The translations under genes were made by a program, and so were the position numbers. A stretch of DNA of 64,000 nucleotides from Ilyomonas sp963847085 (lineage in GTDB: Bacteria > Bacteroidota > Bacteroidia > Chitinophagales > Chitinophagaceae). The stretch lies in contig CAWJYO010000007.1 in the NCBI GenBank assembly GCA_963847085.1, positions 186,001 through 250,000 on the forward strand, in the 5' to 3' direction. Of the stretch, positions 1-10,715 are shown one piece after another. Within the stretch, counting starts at the first letter, position 1. Each line of letters begins with the position of its first letter. The notes beneath the pieces are model-generated. The model saw only the letters and a program-made list of their open reading frames with translations, searched no databases and had not been told where the DNA came from.

Positions 1-2259
1 TGTATCTTTTGTAAAAGCCCCTTTTCCGTCATTGATGTACAGCTCATCCTGAAGCGCAGGCGTAGTTGCTTCAAACAAAGAGTAACCACCCTTTGCAATG
101 TACAGATCAGGAAAGCCATCGCCATTGGCATCGAAGAATACAGCCGCTGAAACTGCCGATGTGCTTTCATCACCAATTACACTGTTGCTGGTGGTAAATC
201 CGCCGTTTGCCTGCTGCAAATAAACAGCGGCTTCTTTTTCTTTATCGCCACTGATAAAAATGTCTTCCCTGCCATCGCCGTTTACATCTGCTTTTGCTAT
301 CACAGGTCCGGTTTTAGAATACATGAACATCATCAGCAACTGGCGTTTAAAATCGTTTTCGGTATAATCCTGATGCGTGTAAGGAATGATGGCCGGTGCT
401 TTTGTAAACAGAGAGGCCGTTTTTGCCGGAAAAATGGGAGGGATTGTTCCCGAAGGTTCAACGGTAAGCTTTTGATTAACGGCAACATTAGTCAGCGTTT
501 TTGTTGAGCCATCCGGGAAAATCACTTTTACTGAATCTGCCATTTTGTTTTTGCCCAAACCAAAATTCAACACGGTTGACATGCACGAAAGATAGCCGCG
601 GCTCGGATTTACCTCTTGGTATTGCATTTTTCCATTTGCATACACATATACTTTGCTGCCAATGCCTCGTGTGTTTTGTTTTGTTCCTTTTACTTCAATG
701 CTGATGTAAGAATTATTATTGGTTTCGCGGCTTTTGTTTTGGTAAATAAACGCTTCCTGGTTGATATTGTTTATTACCAAATCCAAATCGCCATCGTTAT
801 CCAGATCAACATAAACTGCACCGTTTGAGAGGGCCGCTTTATCAAGTCCCCAGTTAGTTTGCTCATTAGTAAAAGTTAGGTTCCCGTTGTTTTTAAACAA
901 GCAATTGTGAAACGTTGTAGCAGGCATGGCTTTTATCAGATCCATCAGCAAGGCCGGTTCTTTATCCATTGCTTTTTTTATCTTATAATCGCCCCAGTAG
1001 CGCATGAAATCTTTGTTGGTATAATCGCGCAAATAGCCGCTGGTGATGAATAAATCTTTATATCCATCATTATCAAAATCGGCAAACAGCGGGCTCCAGC
1101 TCCAGTCGGTATTGGATATGCCAGCTAATTGTCCTATCTCGCTAAACGTGCCGTTGCCATTGTTCAATTGCAGCATGTTGCGCATGTACTGTTTGCCTAA
1201 ATCCTGTTGCTGCATGAGGGCAAAGCTTTCATAGTTTTCCTGAAGTTGTAATGATTTTTGACGATGATTATCCGGCGGTAGCATGTCGAGTGTTACCACA
1301 TCAGGCAAAGCATCGTTGTTAAAATCGGCAATGTCAACGCCCATCGAAAACTGCGAAATATGACGAAAGCATTGTTTGGTAATATCTTCAAACGTGCCGT
1401 TCCCTTTGTTTAAATAACAATAATCCGGTTCGTTATAATCGTTGGTTACATAAATGTCTGGTAAACCATCTTTATTGATGTCGGCAATGGCAATGCCCAA
1501 ACCAAACGTAAGCGGGAACTGATGAATGCCTGCTTCTTTTGAAACATCGGTAAAATGACCGCCATCATTGCGATACAATTTGCTTCCCGCATAAGGGTCA
1601 ACTTCGTTGCGAAACTTGGCCAGTTCCATGTTGTCAATCTTTTTTACGTTGTGATTGAGCAGGAACATATCTAAATCGCCATCGCCATCATAATCAAAAA
1701 AAGCAGCTTGTGTACTGTAGCCCGGATCATCCAAACCATATTGTTTAGCTTCATCTTCAAATCTTAAATTTCCCTTGTTGATGAACAGTTGATTGCGTCG
1801 CATATCATCGGGCAGCTTGCCTGAATAACAAATGTAAATATCCAGTAAGCCGTCACCGTTTACATCGGCCATTGTAACGCCGGTTTTCCAGCCGCCTTTT
1901 CGTCCTTCTAGGCCAGCTTCTTTGGTAATGTCTTTAAACTTCATTCCACCCAAATTCAAATACACTTTGATGGGTTTCTGATTGGCAGTAAAAACAAGGT
2001 CCTGCAAGCCATCGCCATTTAAATCGCCGGCCGCAACGCCACCACCGTTGTATAAATATTCATACGAAAGCACATTCAGATTTTCATCTTCGTTGATGAT
2101 GTTATTGAATGTAATGCCGGTTTGTTTGGATGATAACAATTGAAACAAGGGTTGCTGTGTGTAGCCCGAAAATGTGGCAAAAACAAACATCCCTGCAAAG
2201 CAAAGCCGTTGTATAGTTTTGAAAAAAAGGAAGAAGTGGTTCGTCATTTCACTAATCAT
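1..2259 (-). CDS. FG-GAP/VCBS repeat protein with ASPIC-UnbV domain (CRTAC1-like), 3' end outside window
   Basis: This is an exported beta-propeller-type protein. The frame is open from the start to the window edge (about 750 residues, C-terminus missing). Start is ATG at 2247, or an in-frame ATG at 2259. A hydrophobic signal peptide covers roughly residues 1-31. Calcium-binding FG-GAP motifs of the type DxNxDGxxD lie near residues 76, 130, 185, 258, 310, 393, 485, 653 and 705. An ASPIC/UnbV domain (RGIGSKVYV onward) lies near 520-605. The gene lies downstream of SusC and SusD on the same strand, an arrangement common in Bacteroidota, so a cell-surface role linked to the SusCD transporter is an inference. 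A terminator separates it from susD, so it probably has its own promoter. No frameshift was seen, unlike its neighbours. Substrate is unknown. Confidence 0.85.
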   Translation of the reverse strand, partial: MISEMTNHFFLFFKTIQRLCFAGMFVFATFSGYTQQPLFQLLSSKQTGITFNNIINEDENLNVLSYEYLYNGGGVAAGDLNGDGLQDLVFTANQKPIKVYLNLGGMKFKDITKEAGLEGRKGGWKTGVTMADVNGDGLLDIYICYSGKLPDDMRRNQLFINKGNLRFEDEAKQYGLDDPGYSTQAAFFDYDGDGDLDMFLLNHNVKKIDNMELAKFRNEVDPYAGSKLYRNDGGHFTDVSKEAGIHQFPLTFGLGIAIADINKDGLPDIYVTNDYNEPDYCYLNKGNGTFEDITKQCFRHISQFSMGVDIADFNNDALPDVVTLDMLPPDNHRQKSLQLQENYESFALMQQQDLGKQYMRNMLQLNNGNGTFSEIGQLAGISNTDWSWSPLFADFDNDGYKDLFITSGYLRDYTNKDFMRYWGDYKIKKAMDKEPALLMDLIKAMPATTFHNCLFKNNGNLTFTNEQTNWGLDKAALSNGAVYVDLDNDGDLDLVINNINQEAFIYQNKSRETNNNSYISIEVKGTKQNTRGIGSKVYVYANGKMQYQEVNPSRGYLSCMSTVLNFGLGKNKMADSVKVIFPDGSTKTLTNVAVNQKLTVEPSGTIPPIFPAKTASLFTKAPAIIPYTHQDYTENDFKRQLLMMFMYSKTGPVIAKADVNGDGREDIFISGDKEKEAAVYLQQANGGFTTSNSVIGDESTSAVSAAVFFDANGDGFPDLYIAKGGYSLFEATTPALQDELYINDGKGAFTKDT

Positions 2260-2350
2260 TGATAAGCAGAGAAGCAAGGTAAGAAACGGAATAAAAAAGA
2301 AAGAGAAAACGGTACGTTAATCTTAGAAAACAAATTTGTGTAAAAACAAA

Positions 2351-2380
2351 ACAGGTTGCTTTTGGGGCAACCTGTTTTTT
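2351..2380. terminator. Intrinsic terminator after susD, T-rich on both sides
   Basis: A nine-base perfect stem (ACAGGTTGC with GCAACCTGT, loop 2360-2366) is followed by TTTTTT on the plus strand. The minus strand, on which susD ends at 2397, also gives a T-rich tail. The left flank carries a YAAAAACAAA word at 2342-2350. Confidence 0.75.
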
Positions 2381-2396
2381 GTGTAAAACAAAAGAT

Positions 2397-3991
2397 TTAT
2401 TTATCCCACCAAACTCTTCCACTAAACACATCACCACCACTTAAGCTGGAGACAGCCGTTTTGTAATTGGTTCCGTTTGTAGTAGCTTCCGACAATGGAT
2501 AAGGTTCTCTGCGCGGGATTTGTCCACCGGAGAAATTACCTGTATAATTTACTGGAGTTAATGTTGGAAAGCCCGAACGTCTCCAATTGCTCCAGGCTTC
2601 GCTGAAGTTGAATAAAGTGCCGGTTGATAATCCAGTATTGATCATTGATTTGTTCGAGCGAATTGCTTCAACCAGCGGATTGCGCTGCCGCATAAGCGGT
2701 TGCTGCGGCTGCGCTATGGTGCCGCGCAGTAGAATATGTGACTGTAGGTTCCAAACCACCGGCAACACCATTAGCATAATGTACTTCTGCCGTACCGCCT
2801 ACATTCCAGCCCCTAGCAGCTGCTTCTGCTAATAAAAGCTCAGATTCGCCATAAGTAAATACAAATACCGGAGCATTTAGATCTAAGATAGAGAGATGTT
2901 TTGGGACGTGAATAATTACCAATTGGATTAAGTCGGTGCCCGTACCTGTGCCCATGATAACCCGGTGATTTAGAAATATCGGTTGCGCTGCCATTTTGAT
3001 CATAACCATTGGGCATACCCATTTGCACAGAAGGGTCGGAATTACCAGCCAGGGTTTCGTTCTTCTGCATTGGCAAGCCCGGCAGCAGGTACTTCTGCTA
3101 TAACGGAATCTTGGATCATAAGTGGCTTTTAGCATATCAATCAGTTTTTGCCCCATTTAACTTCAGTATAATCTTCTGGTACAACTAATGCGCTGTGTTG
3201 GGATTTGCATAGCCATTTGCATTGTCATACATCAATATAAGCATTGTCATCAACCTTGCAAGTGTTCCGCCTGCGGCCGCTTTCTCTGCATATTTCTGTG
3301 CGGTGGTGGCATCAACCTTCGCCAAGCGCATGGCCATACGTAACATTAAGGAGTAGCCAAATTTTTTCCATTTCGTTACATCACCCTTATAAGAAAAAGC
3401 GTCATTGGTAGGTTTGTTTTAGAAGGATCTAATGTAGTTAATACAGAATCCAGCCGGTTAAGCATAGAGTTATAAATATCCTGCTGTTTGTCATACACAG
3501 GTGAGGTTATTCCGTTTTTCGCTTCTAAGGCTTGCGAGTACGGGCAGTCGCCATAAGTATCAGTTACGAGCATAATGGAAGCGATTTCCATAATAGTTGC
3601 CATACCTCTTAAATTGAGATAAGCGTCATTTCCTTTCGTAAGATTTTGTATTTCACGTGCATTGCTGGCAGCGGTATAACCATTGTTCCAGGTGCTTGCC
3701 TGGTAAGTGGTAGTATTACCCGATGCCACATACTTATCACCATTGCTGTAATAGCTGGGATAGGATGCAGTAGCGAAGATTTGCACCCACATGCTTTGAA
3801 ACAGTATGGGCCCCGAATAGCCTGACATGGCGCTTGTATAAGCCAACTCGGCAGTTGGCAACAACAAGTTCGGGGTCGAAAGTGGCAGCGTTTGCCTGCG
3901 TTGGATCAGTATTAATCGCCTCGAAATTTTTGGTACAATTTGCCGGCAGCAATGATAAAGAAAGAAAGGAATATATGATTCGTTGTTTCAT
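2397..3991 (-). CDS. susD: SusD/RagB-like outer membrane lipoprotein, broken by many indels
   Basis: The glycan-binding surface lipoprotein partner of SusC. Recognisable pieces occur in all three minus frames: an N-terminus with a leader and NCTKNFEAINTDPTQ, then DTYGDCPYSQAL, then YDNANGYANPNT, then YGESELLLAEAAARGW, ending in VWWDK. Joined together they give one SusD-like_2 family protein of the usual 500-530 residues. At least six one-base shifts are needed. An extra C near 3873, missing A bases near 3404 and 3205, and one missing in an A run near 3148 restore the expected family sequence. It starts 5 bp after the SusC stop and so shares its transcript. Sequencing error is the likeliest cause, but a real pseudogene cannot be excluded. 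SusD is the only Sus binding protein seen here. Confidence 0.8.
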
Positions 3992-3996
3992 TATTA

Positions 3997-6900
3997 TTAT
4001 TTTTTGAATTTGAAATTAGCGTTGATACCAAATGTTCGGGTTGCAGGCAAACTGGTGCCTTCAATACCTGCATAATTTACACTGGCATTAAAACCGGCTT
4101 CAGGGTCAATATTTTCGCTGTGCTTCATTAACGTAAGCAGGTTACGGGCAACCAGCGAAAGATCAACTGAACTGAACACAGGAACATGGGCGAACAATTT
4201 TTCACCCAGCGTATAGCCCAGTGTGATCTGGCGAACTTTAATAAAATCGCCGTTCAATACATTCAATTTAGAAATACCAGCTATTCTTTGATAATAACTT
4301 TCGGCATCGGCAGCCTTTGTGTTGGCGGTACCATCTGCCAAAACGCCGGTAGTAATTCCACTCTCTCTTCCGGCAAGCGTCATTTGATTTAATCCTCTGT
4401 AGATGCTGTAGTAACTTGTGGCAGATAGAATTTTATTACCATAATTGTAATCAATCAAAAAAGAAAGATTGAAGTTGCCAATACTGAAATCGTTTCTCAA
4501 ACCGCCATAAAATGTTGGCAGTACGCTACCATAGGGTTTTAAATCGCCTCTTATAGGTAAGCCGCTGGCATCTACCACTAATTGGCCTTTAGAATCATAA
4601 GTATAATCATGCGCCAAAATTTGCGGACCCGACATGCCAACAATAAAAGCTGTGTTGGCATTCAACGGACGATAGGTTCCTAAGCCTACATTGTTATTGA
4701 ATTGATCCGTTTTTAAAATTTTATTGTTTACGCTGGTGGCGTTTACGGTGATGTTCCAGTTAAAGTATCTTGCCTTTACCGGATTGCCTGTTACCTGCAC
4801 TTCCAACCCTTTGTTTAGCGTAGAACCATTACCGATAACAGAACTGGTATAGCCTGATGCAGAACTTAAATTGGCATTCATAATTTCCTTTTCTGTTTTG
4901 CGGTCAAAGTAAGCTACATCTAAACCCAGGCGGTTGTTGAAGAACTTCAATTCAGCACCTACTTCTATTTCGGTTAAGGTAAAAGGTTTTAAAAATAAAT
5001 TGGGAAGATTGGAACTAAAATTACCGGTTGGAACACCATTGATGGAATTTCCTACACTGTAATAAACCGCAGTCCCGTAAGGGTTATTGTTTTCTCCACT
5101 GGTTTGTGCATACGCCACGCGGAGTTTGCCGTAATTGAGTTTTGTGCTGTGCAACAATTCAGAAAAAACAAACCCACCAGAAACTGAAGGGGTAAAGATG
5201 GTAGTTATTGTTGACTGGTAACGTTGAATAAACGTCATAACGGCCTGTCGTATTTAAGGTTAAATAGTTTTTATAAGAGAAATCAACCGAATAATAAGCA
5301 GAATGTACTTCTTTTAAATTATAGCCATAGCTCCTGTTAAAGCTAACTACATTGCTTGGTGTGTACAAGTTAGGTATTACAAAAGGTCCGCCCCCAATTC
5401 CAATACTTTCAAATTGGTTTCTTCTTGCATTCGCACCTAAGGTGGCATTAAAGTTTAAATCCTTAAATAGATTATGGTTGATTCCGATAATTCCATCAAA
5501 ATTAAGTTCTGATGTTTGCGCGTTAGAGAGACCGATACTGCCCGACTGATTGGCTGAATTGAAGCTATAGGCGGTTCCGGAAGGAGTAACACTTAAATAC
5601 CGGTCGTTTTGCATGTCATAACCCATGCTCCCTAATACGTACAGCCAATCGGTGAAATTATACTTAGCTGAAATGGCAGAGATCAATCTTCTACGACTTG
5701 TATTGTTAATCCATTTGTTTACCACAAACCAGGGGTTGGTTACATAAGTGATCATCACTGAAAACAATTTCATTTCCGCTCGAATCATAACCAGGTTTTA
5801 AAATGTTTTCATTGATGTTACTGGCCAAAAACAAACCATTGTTTGGATTGCCGGGACCGTCACTTAAACTAGTCTCGGTTTTTATCTTGTTCATCAATGT
5901 AATTGGCAAACACTGAAACAGCCAGCTTGTCTGTAACTTTTTGGTCCATATTTAAACTTGACGTTCTGCGGGTAATGCCGCTGTTGCGAACAATGGACTG
6001 GTTATCTAAATTAGAAAGTGCCACCCGATAAGTACCTCTGTCGCCACCGCCACTTACGGCAACCGTATTAGTAAAGGTGGGGCCGGTTCTGTAAAAGTTT
6101 TCAATGTTATTCTTGTATGGCGAGTAAGAATATTGCTTGCGATCAAACTGTGTGAACTGGCTGCCATCCAATTTTCCACCCCAGCTTAAACGGGCTGTAT
6201 TCTGCGCCTCCGTTGCATTTGAAGGTTTAGCACCATTTTGCCCTTGCCCGTACACATATTGAAAGTTGGTATTGTCAATCGCTTTATCCAATTGATAATT
6301 GGTATTATAGCTAACGGTAGCTGTACCCTTCTTACCTGTTTTGGTGGTGATCAAAATCACACCATTGGAAGCACGTGCGCCATACAAAGCTGAAGCCGCC
6401 TGACCTTTTAGAATCGTCATAGATTCAATATCATCAGGATTGATATTACCAATGCCATCACCCAAATCGGCACCGCCCCACTCACCGGCAGAACCGCGGT
6501 TTGAATTGTCCATTGGTACACCGTTAATCACAAAAAGAGGAGAACCGCCTGAATTCATGCTGGGCATACCACGCAGCAAAATGCGCGCTGTGCCGCCTGG
6601 TCCGCCACTGGTTCCGTGCACGTCTAAACCGGCTACCTGGCCTTCTAATGAAAGTGCCACATTGGTTTCGCGGGCTTTACTCATCTGGTCGCCATTTACA
6701 GTACTAACGGCATAACCCAATCGCCTTGATTCTTTTGAAATGCCCAATGCGGTTACCACCACTTCGCTAAGCCCGCTGCCCTTCGATTGTCCTAATAAAA
6801 TCATGATATTATTGTCGTTATCGCTCACCGAAATACTTTGGGTAGCATAACCAACATACGAAACTTCAAGTGTAACATTAGGAGTGGGCAAGCCAATGCT

Positions 6901-7077
6901 AAAGCCGCCATCATTGCCGGTAGTAGCTACAATATTTCTTCCTGCCACTTTTACCGTTGCATATTGCACGGGTTTATTGGTAGCAGAATCTCTTATAAAA
7001 CCCGTAAGCGTTCGGGTTTGCGACATGGCAGCCATTCCTGCCAGCAGGAGAAAAAACAAGAGGAAAACATGTTTCAT
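3997..7077 (-). CDS. susC: SusC/RagA-type TonB-linked outer membrane transporter, three frameshifts
   Basis: The TonB-dependent outer membrane channel that imports the glycan captured by SusD. The N-terminal part (402 residues, start 7077) has a signal peptide, a carboxypeptidase-regulatory-like domain (residues about 20-105, GFIRDSATNKPVQYATV) and the SusC signature before the plug (VVVTALGISKESRRLGYAV). The plug and beta-barrel follow. The reading frame changes near 5885, 5770 and 5215, and the four pieces join to about 1025 residues, the normal family length. At 5885, reducing a run of five A (coding strand) to four restores the frame, which points to a homopolymer error. A divergent AraC-type regulator lies upstream, and susD follows directly. 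Substrate cannot be read from the sequence; the nearby fucosidase and mannosidase suggest a host- or plant-type glycan. Confidence 0.88.
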
Positions 7078-7449
7078 GTTGGTCGGATTTGTATTTATAA
7101 ATAGTTGTCAAATTGCGGCAATAACAGATAGTTAACTCTGTCAGCAACAGGTAATCAGTTCTTATTTCTTAAGGCAAGAAATCGGTGTAAAAACAAAAGT
7201 CAAAAACCAGTCAGCATTTTAAAATCGTGTGCGCCGAAAATGTTTCTATAGTGTATTACAAAATCTTTACTGTGTTGGTTTTTCAGTAAATAATGATGCA
7301 ATAATAACAACAGAATAAGGAAAAACGCTGCTTTCATTTTTAATGAAAAGGAGGAAAATTTTAACCTGTGAAAAAATATAAACATCTTTGTTCGTAATTT
7401 TTTTTCACAACATCAACATTCAAATCAACCGTAAAAATCCAAACGGCAA
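7078..7449. promoter_or_regulatory. Divergent control region between susC and the AraC-type gene
   Basis: This 372-bp gap separates two divergent genes and must hold both promoters. It is AT-rich. No convincing full TTG/TAnnTTTG promoter pair could be fixed; CATCTTTG near 7383 is a partial match for the regulator. A YAAAAACAAA word sits at 7189-7197. No open frame with coding character was seen. Confidence 0.45.
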
Positions 7450-8334
7450 ATGAGAGCTCAGTACACCAAAATTTACAATGAAGCGCAGCACCAGGTGGCA
7501 GTGGAAGAAAAAAGTGAACCTTATCACAACGCTTTGTTTCATTATCATCCTGAGTTTGAACTCACTTATATAAAGGAAGGCTTCGGCAGGCGCATTATTG
7601 CCGATAAGATGGATTCGTTTTATGGCGGTGATCTTGTGTTTTTAGGTCCGAATCTTCCGCATGCCTGGCAGAATGATGATATTTTTCACAAAGGCTTTTC
7701 CAACTTCCGGTCGAAGTCGTTTGTCATTCATTTTAAAAAAGAAATTTTTTCGGACGAAATGCTGCAATTGCCTGAAAGCAGCAAGTTAAACGAGTTGTTT
7801 GCCCGCTCGGCAAGAGGATTGAAAATTGTTGGCAAAACAGGAGAAGTGATCACCGAAAAAATGTGCAGCCTCAACCAAAAGCGGGGCTTGGAACGCATCA
7901 TCGGCTTGCTGGATATTTTGCATATTCTTTCGGTTTCAAAAGAAACAGAATACATTTCCTACAAAGGATATTCGGGTATGCTGGCACACAATAAAGTTGA
8001 CCGCCTTGCTGAAGTATATAATTATGTATCGGAAAATTTTAGCAAAGATATTTCGCTGAACGATGTAGCCCGAATGACCAGTCTTACGCCACCGGCATTT
8101 TGCCGTTTGTTTAAAAAAAGAACCAACCGGCATTTTGTTTCTTATCTAAATGATGTGCGCACTTCAAAAGCTTGCAAACAACTGCTGGAAACCGATTTGA
8201 ATATTTCAGAAATTGCTTTTGGGTGCGGCTATAAAACGGTGTCTAACTTCAATAAAATTTTTAAGAAAAATATTGGTGTTGCACCAAAAGCTTACCGCGA
8301 AAAAGCAACCAGCCATTTTACGCGGAATCTGTAA
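7450..8334 (+). CDS. AraC-family transcriptional regulator with cupin sensor domain
   Basis: A 294-residue DNA-binding regulator. The N-terminal part (about 1-150) has the cupin-like sensor pattern seen in sugar-responsive AraC proteins (FHYHPEFELTYIKEGFGRR, then GGDLVFLGPNLPHAWQND). The C-terminal 100 residues hold two helix-turn-helix motifs (SLNDVARMTSLTPPAFCRLF and ISEIAFGCGYKTVSNFNKIF), ending in the usual P-x-x-YR (APKAYRE). It is transcribed away from susC and towards the fucosidase. Control of the neighbouring glycan genes is an inference from position. ATG at 7450 has no Shine-Dalgarno sequence, as usual in the phylum. The effector is unknown but is probably a mono- or oligosaccharide. 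Confidence 0.9.
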   Translation: MRAQYTKIYNEAQHQVAVEEKSEPYHNALFHYHPEFELTYIKEGFGRRIIADKMDSFYGGDLVFLGPNLPHAWQNDDIFHKGFSNFRSKSFVIHFKKEIFSDEMLQLPESSKLNELFARSARGLKIVGKTGEVITEKMCSLNQKRGLERIIGLLDILHILSVSKETEYISYKGYSGMLAHNKVDRLAEVYNYVSENFSKDISLNDVARMTSLTPPAFCRLFKKRTNRHFVSYLNDVRTSKACKQLLETDLNISEIAFGCGYKTVSNFNKIFKKNIGVAPKAYREKATSHFTRNL

Positions 8335-8467
8335 CATACATGTACGTTTATTCGGAGTAAATTCCTTCAGATAGCACAGATTTTCGCAGAAATAAATGAT
8401 ATGGTTGGCAAATGAGTAGGTTTATAATGAAAGGAACTGCGTTGAATTTGAAACGATATAGTTTTTT

Positions 8468-9934
8468 ATGATAAAAACACTTGCACAAAGAGTTCTGTTT
8501 TTTACCCTTTTGGTTTTGCCCTTTTTTTATGTTGCACAGGCACAGCAACACAACACCAGCAACAGCTACGTTTGGCCAAAAGATACTGCCGTTTTACAAA
8601 AACTTCACCAATGGCAGCAATATAAGTTTGGCTTATTAATGCACTGGGGAACGTATAGCCAATGGGGCGTTGTGGAAAGCTGGAGCATTTGCCCCGAAGA
8701 TGAAGGCTGGTGCGAGCGCAAAGGCCCATACAGCGCGATTATTTTACATACAAAACAGCTTATGAGAATCTGCAAACGACCTTCAATCCTGTACAATTCA
8801 ATCCTGATAAATGGGCGGCTGCTGCAAAGAATGCAGGCATGAAGTACGTGGTGTTTACCACCAAGCATCACGATGGCTTTTGCATGTTTGATACAAAGGA
8901 AACCGATTATAAAATTACTTCTCCGAAAACGCCATTTTCAACCAACCCTAAAAGCAATATTGCCAAAGAAGTGTTCAATTCTTTTCGAAAAGATGGCTTT
9001 ATGATTGGTGCTTATTTTTCTAAACCGGACTGGCACAGCCCTTATTTTTGGTGGCCTTATTTTCCGCCAAAAGACAGAAATGTAAATTATGAAATTAGCG
9101 AAGCATCCTGAACGCTGGGATAGTTTTAAATTGTTCACTTATAACCAGATTAAAGAACTGATGACGGGCTATGGCTCTATTGATATTTTGTGGTTGGATG
9201 GTGGCTGGGTGCGCCCGCTTTCTTCGGTGGATGCATCGGTAGATTGGCAGCGTGGCATCAGGCAAAACCAGGATGTTGATATGAATAAAATCATTGCCAT
9301 GGCGCGTTCTTATCAGCCCGGATTGCTGGCGGTTGACAGAACCGTTTCGGGCGAAAATGAAAACTATGTAACACCCGAACAAACCGTTCCGGATAAGCCG
9401 TTGGATCATCCCTGGGAGTCGTGCATTACAATGGGAAATTCATGGAGCTATGTGCCGAACGATCATTATAAAACAACCAATCAGTTGATTCAGCTACTAA
9501 TAAAAATTGTTTCGCGTGGTGGCAATTTATTGCTGAACATTGGTCCTTCACCGGAAGGCGATTTTGCCGATACAGCGTACCAGCGTTTGCAACAAATCGG
9601 CGATTGGATGAAGGTTCATGGCAATGGCATTTACAACACGATTCCATTACAGCCTTATGAAGAAAACAATGTAGTTTATCTACAATCAAATAATGGCAAA
9701 ACCAAATTCATTTATGTTTTGGCAGATAAGAATAATGAAGGCGTAGTGTTGCCTGCCAGCATTCAATTAAGCAAGTTTGCTATTGAAAAAGGGAGCAAAA
9801 TAAAACTGGTTGATGCTCCTGATCAAAAAATAACATGGAAGGAAGACGGAGAAGGTACTTCAATACAAATTCCAAAAAAGATGCAAAACAAAACTGTTGG
9901 CAAATATGCTGTTTGTTTTGAAGTAACACAATAA
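8468..9934 (+). CDS. GH29 alpha-L-fucosidase, exported, two frameshifts
   Basis: The enzyme removes terminal L-fucose from glycans. A signal peptide (FFTLLVLPFFYVAQAQQ) points to the periplasm or cell surface. The pieces carry the family hallmarks: FGLLMHWGTYSQWG, then KYVVFTTKHHDGFCMFD, then DILWLDGGW, whose Asp in WLDGG is the expected nucleophile, then GGNLLLNIGPSPEGDF. Frame changes occur near 8740 (GPYS into DYFTYKTAY) and near 9100 (NVNYEI into KLAKHPERW). Joined, the product is about 488 residues, normal for GH29. Both breaks look like single-base indels. It lies 133 bp after the AraC gene and two bases before a GNAT gene, so it could be co-transcribed with that gene. Confidence 0.88.
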
Positions 9935-9936
9935 AG

Positions 9937-10449
9937 ATGAATGATCATTTTTCAATAAAAACAAACCGGCTGTTGATAGAGCCGTTGACGATAAACGATG
10001 ATCATTTTATTTTTGAATTGGTAAACACGGAAGGCTGGCTTCAATTTATTGGAAACCGCAACATCACTTCCGTTGCTGAAGCCGGTGCTTACATTCAAAC
10101 CATTTTAGAAAATCAAAACATTACTTACTGGGTAGTAAGGCTTAGCGGCAGTGAAAATAAAATTGGAATTGTAACCTTCATTAAAAGAGATTATTTACAA
10201 CATCCCGATTTAGGTTTTGCTTTCCTGCCACAGTTTTGTAACAAGGGATATGCTTATGAGGCTGCAAGTGCTGTTTTGCAGCAATTGTTTCGGCAATACA
10301 GGCATCCGCATATTCTTGCTACTACAGTTCCTCATAATATGAACTCAATACGATTGCTGGAAAAAATGAGGTTTGTATTTGAAGAAGAAATGGAAATTGA
10401 AAAAGTAAAGATTCTTGTGTATAAATCTTCTGTGGGTGTCTCAGTTTAA
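9937..10449 (+). CDS. GNAT-family N-acetyltransferase (RimJ/RimL-like)
   Basis: A 170-residue cytoplasmic acetyltransferase of the ribosomal-protein-alanine type. Features seen are the N-terminal pattern TNRLLIEPLTINDDHFIFEL, a central strand with GIVTFIKR, the acceptor region DLGFAFLPQFCNKGYAYEA with a degenerate acetyl-CoA loop, and the C-terminal NSIRLLEKMRFVFEEE typical of RimJ/L proteins. The start codon lies 3 bp after the fucosidase stop codon, so it is probably read from the same transcript. A YAAAAACAAA word falls in the first codons (9957-9965). The acceptor molecule is unknown. A link to glycan use is not evident. Confidence 0.85.
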   Translation: MNDHFSIKTNRLLIEPLTINDDHFIFELVNTEGWLQFIGNRNITSVAEAGAYIQTILENQNITYWVVRLSGSENKIGIVTFIKRDYLQHPDLGFAFLPQFCNKGYAYEAASAVLQQLFRQYRHPHILATTVPHNMNSIRLLEKMRFVFEEEMEIEKVKILVYKSSVGVSV

Positions 10450-10460
10450 AAGCAGGGTTT

Positions 10461-10685
10461 CGTCATTCCACAAATGCCCTCACCACGATGATAGAAGTTA
10501 TAATCAAGTTAACGAGGGCTTTGTGCGGAATCTGCTCTTATAAATTTGAACACGTTGCTATGCAATAAAGCTTTTTCATTTTCTTTCAACACCATCAATG
10601 TATAATCAGCAGATTCCGCACAAAGCCGCTTGTAGGTTTGATTACAATAGAGCCATCGTGTTGGCGGCATTTGCGGAATGATGGA
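10461..10685. repeat. Foldback element with about 75-bp imperfect inverted arms (copy 1)
   Basis: The left arm begins GTCATTCCACAAATGCC and runs through GAGGGCTTTGTGCGGAATCTG. The right arm is its imperfect reverse complement, starting CAGATTCCGCACAAAGCCG and ending GGCATTTGCGGAATGAT. A loop of about 70 bp carries no gene. A second copy lies at 17460-17722. It resembles a MITE or giant REP hairpin. Confidence 0.8.
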
Positions 10686-10715
10686 ATAATGCTGCAACAA
10701 ACTATATACATTTAT

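Noticed and set aside
8468..9934. Programmed frameshifting as an explanation for the split fucosidase and other split genes
   Set aside because: The breaks have different contexts and directions, and several are simple homopolymer length changes; no common slippery site with downstream structure was seen.
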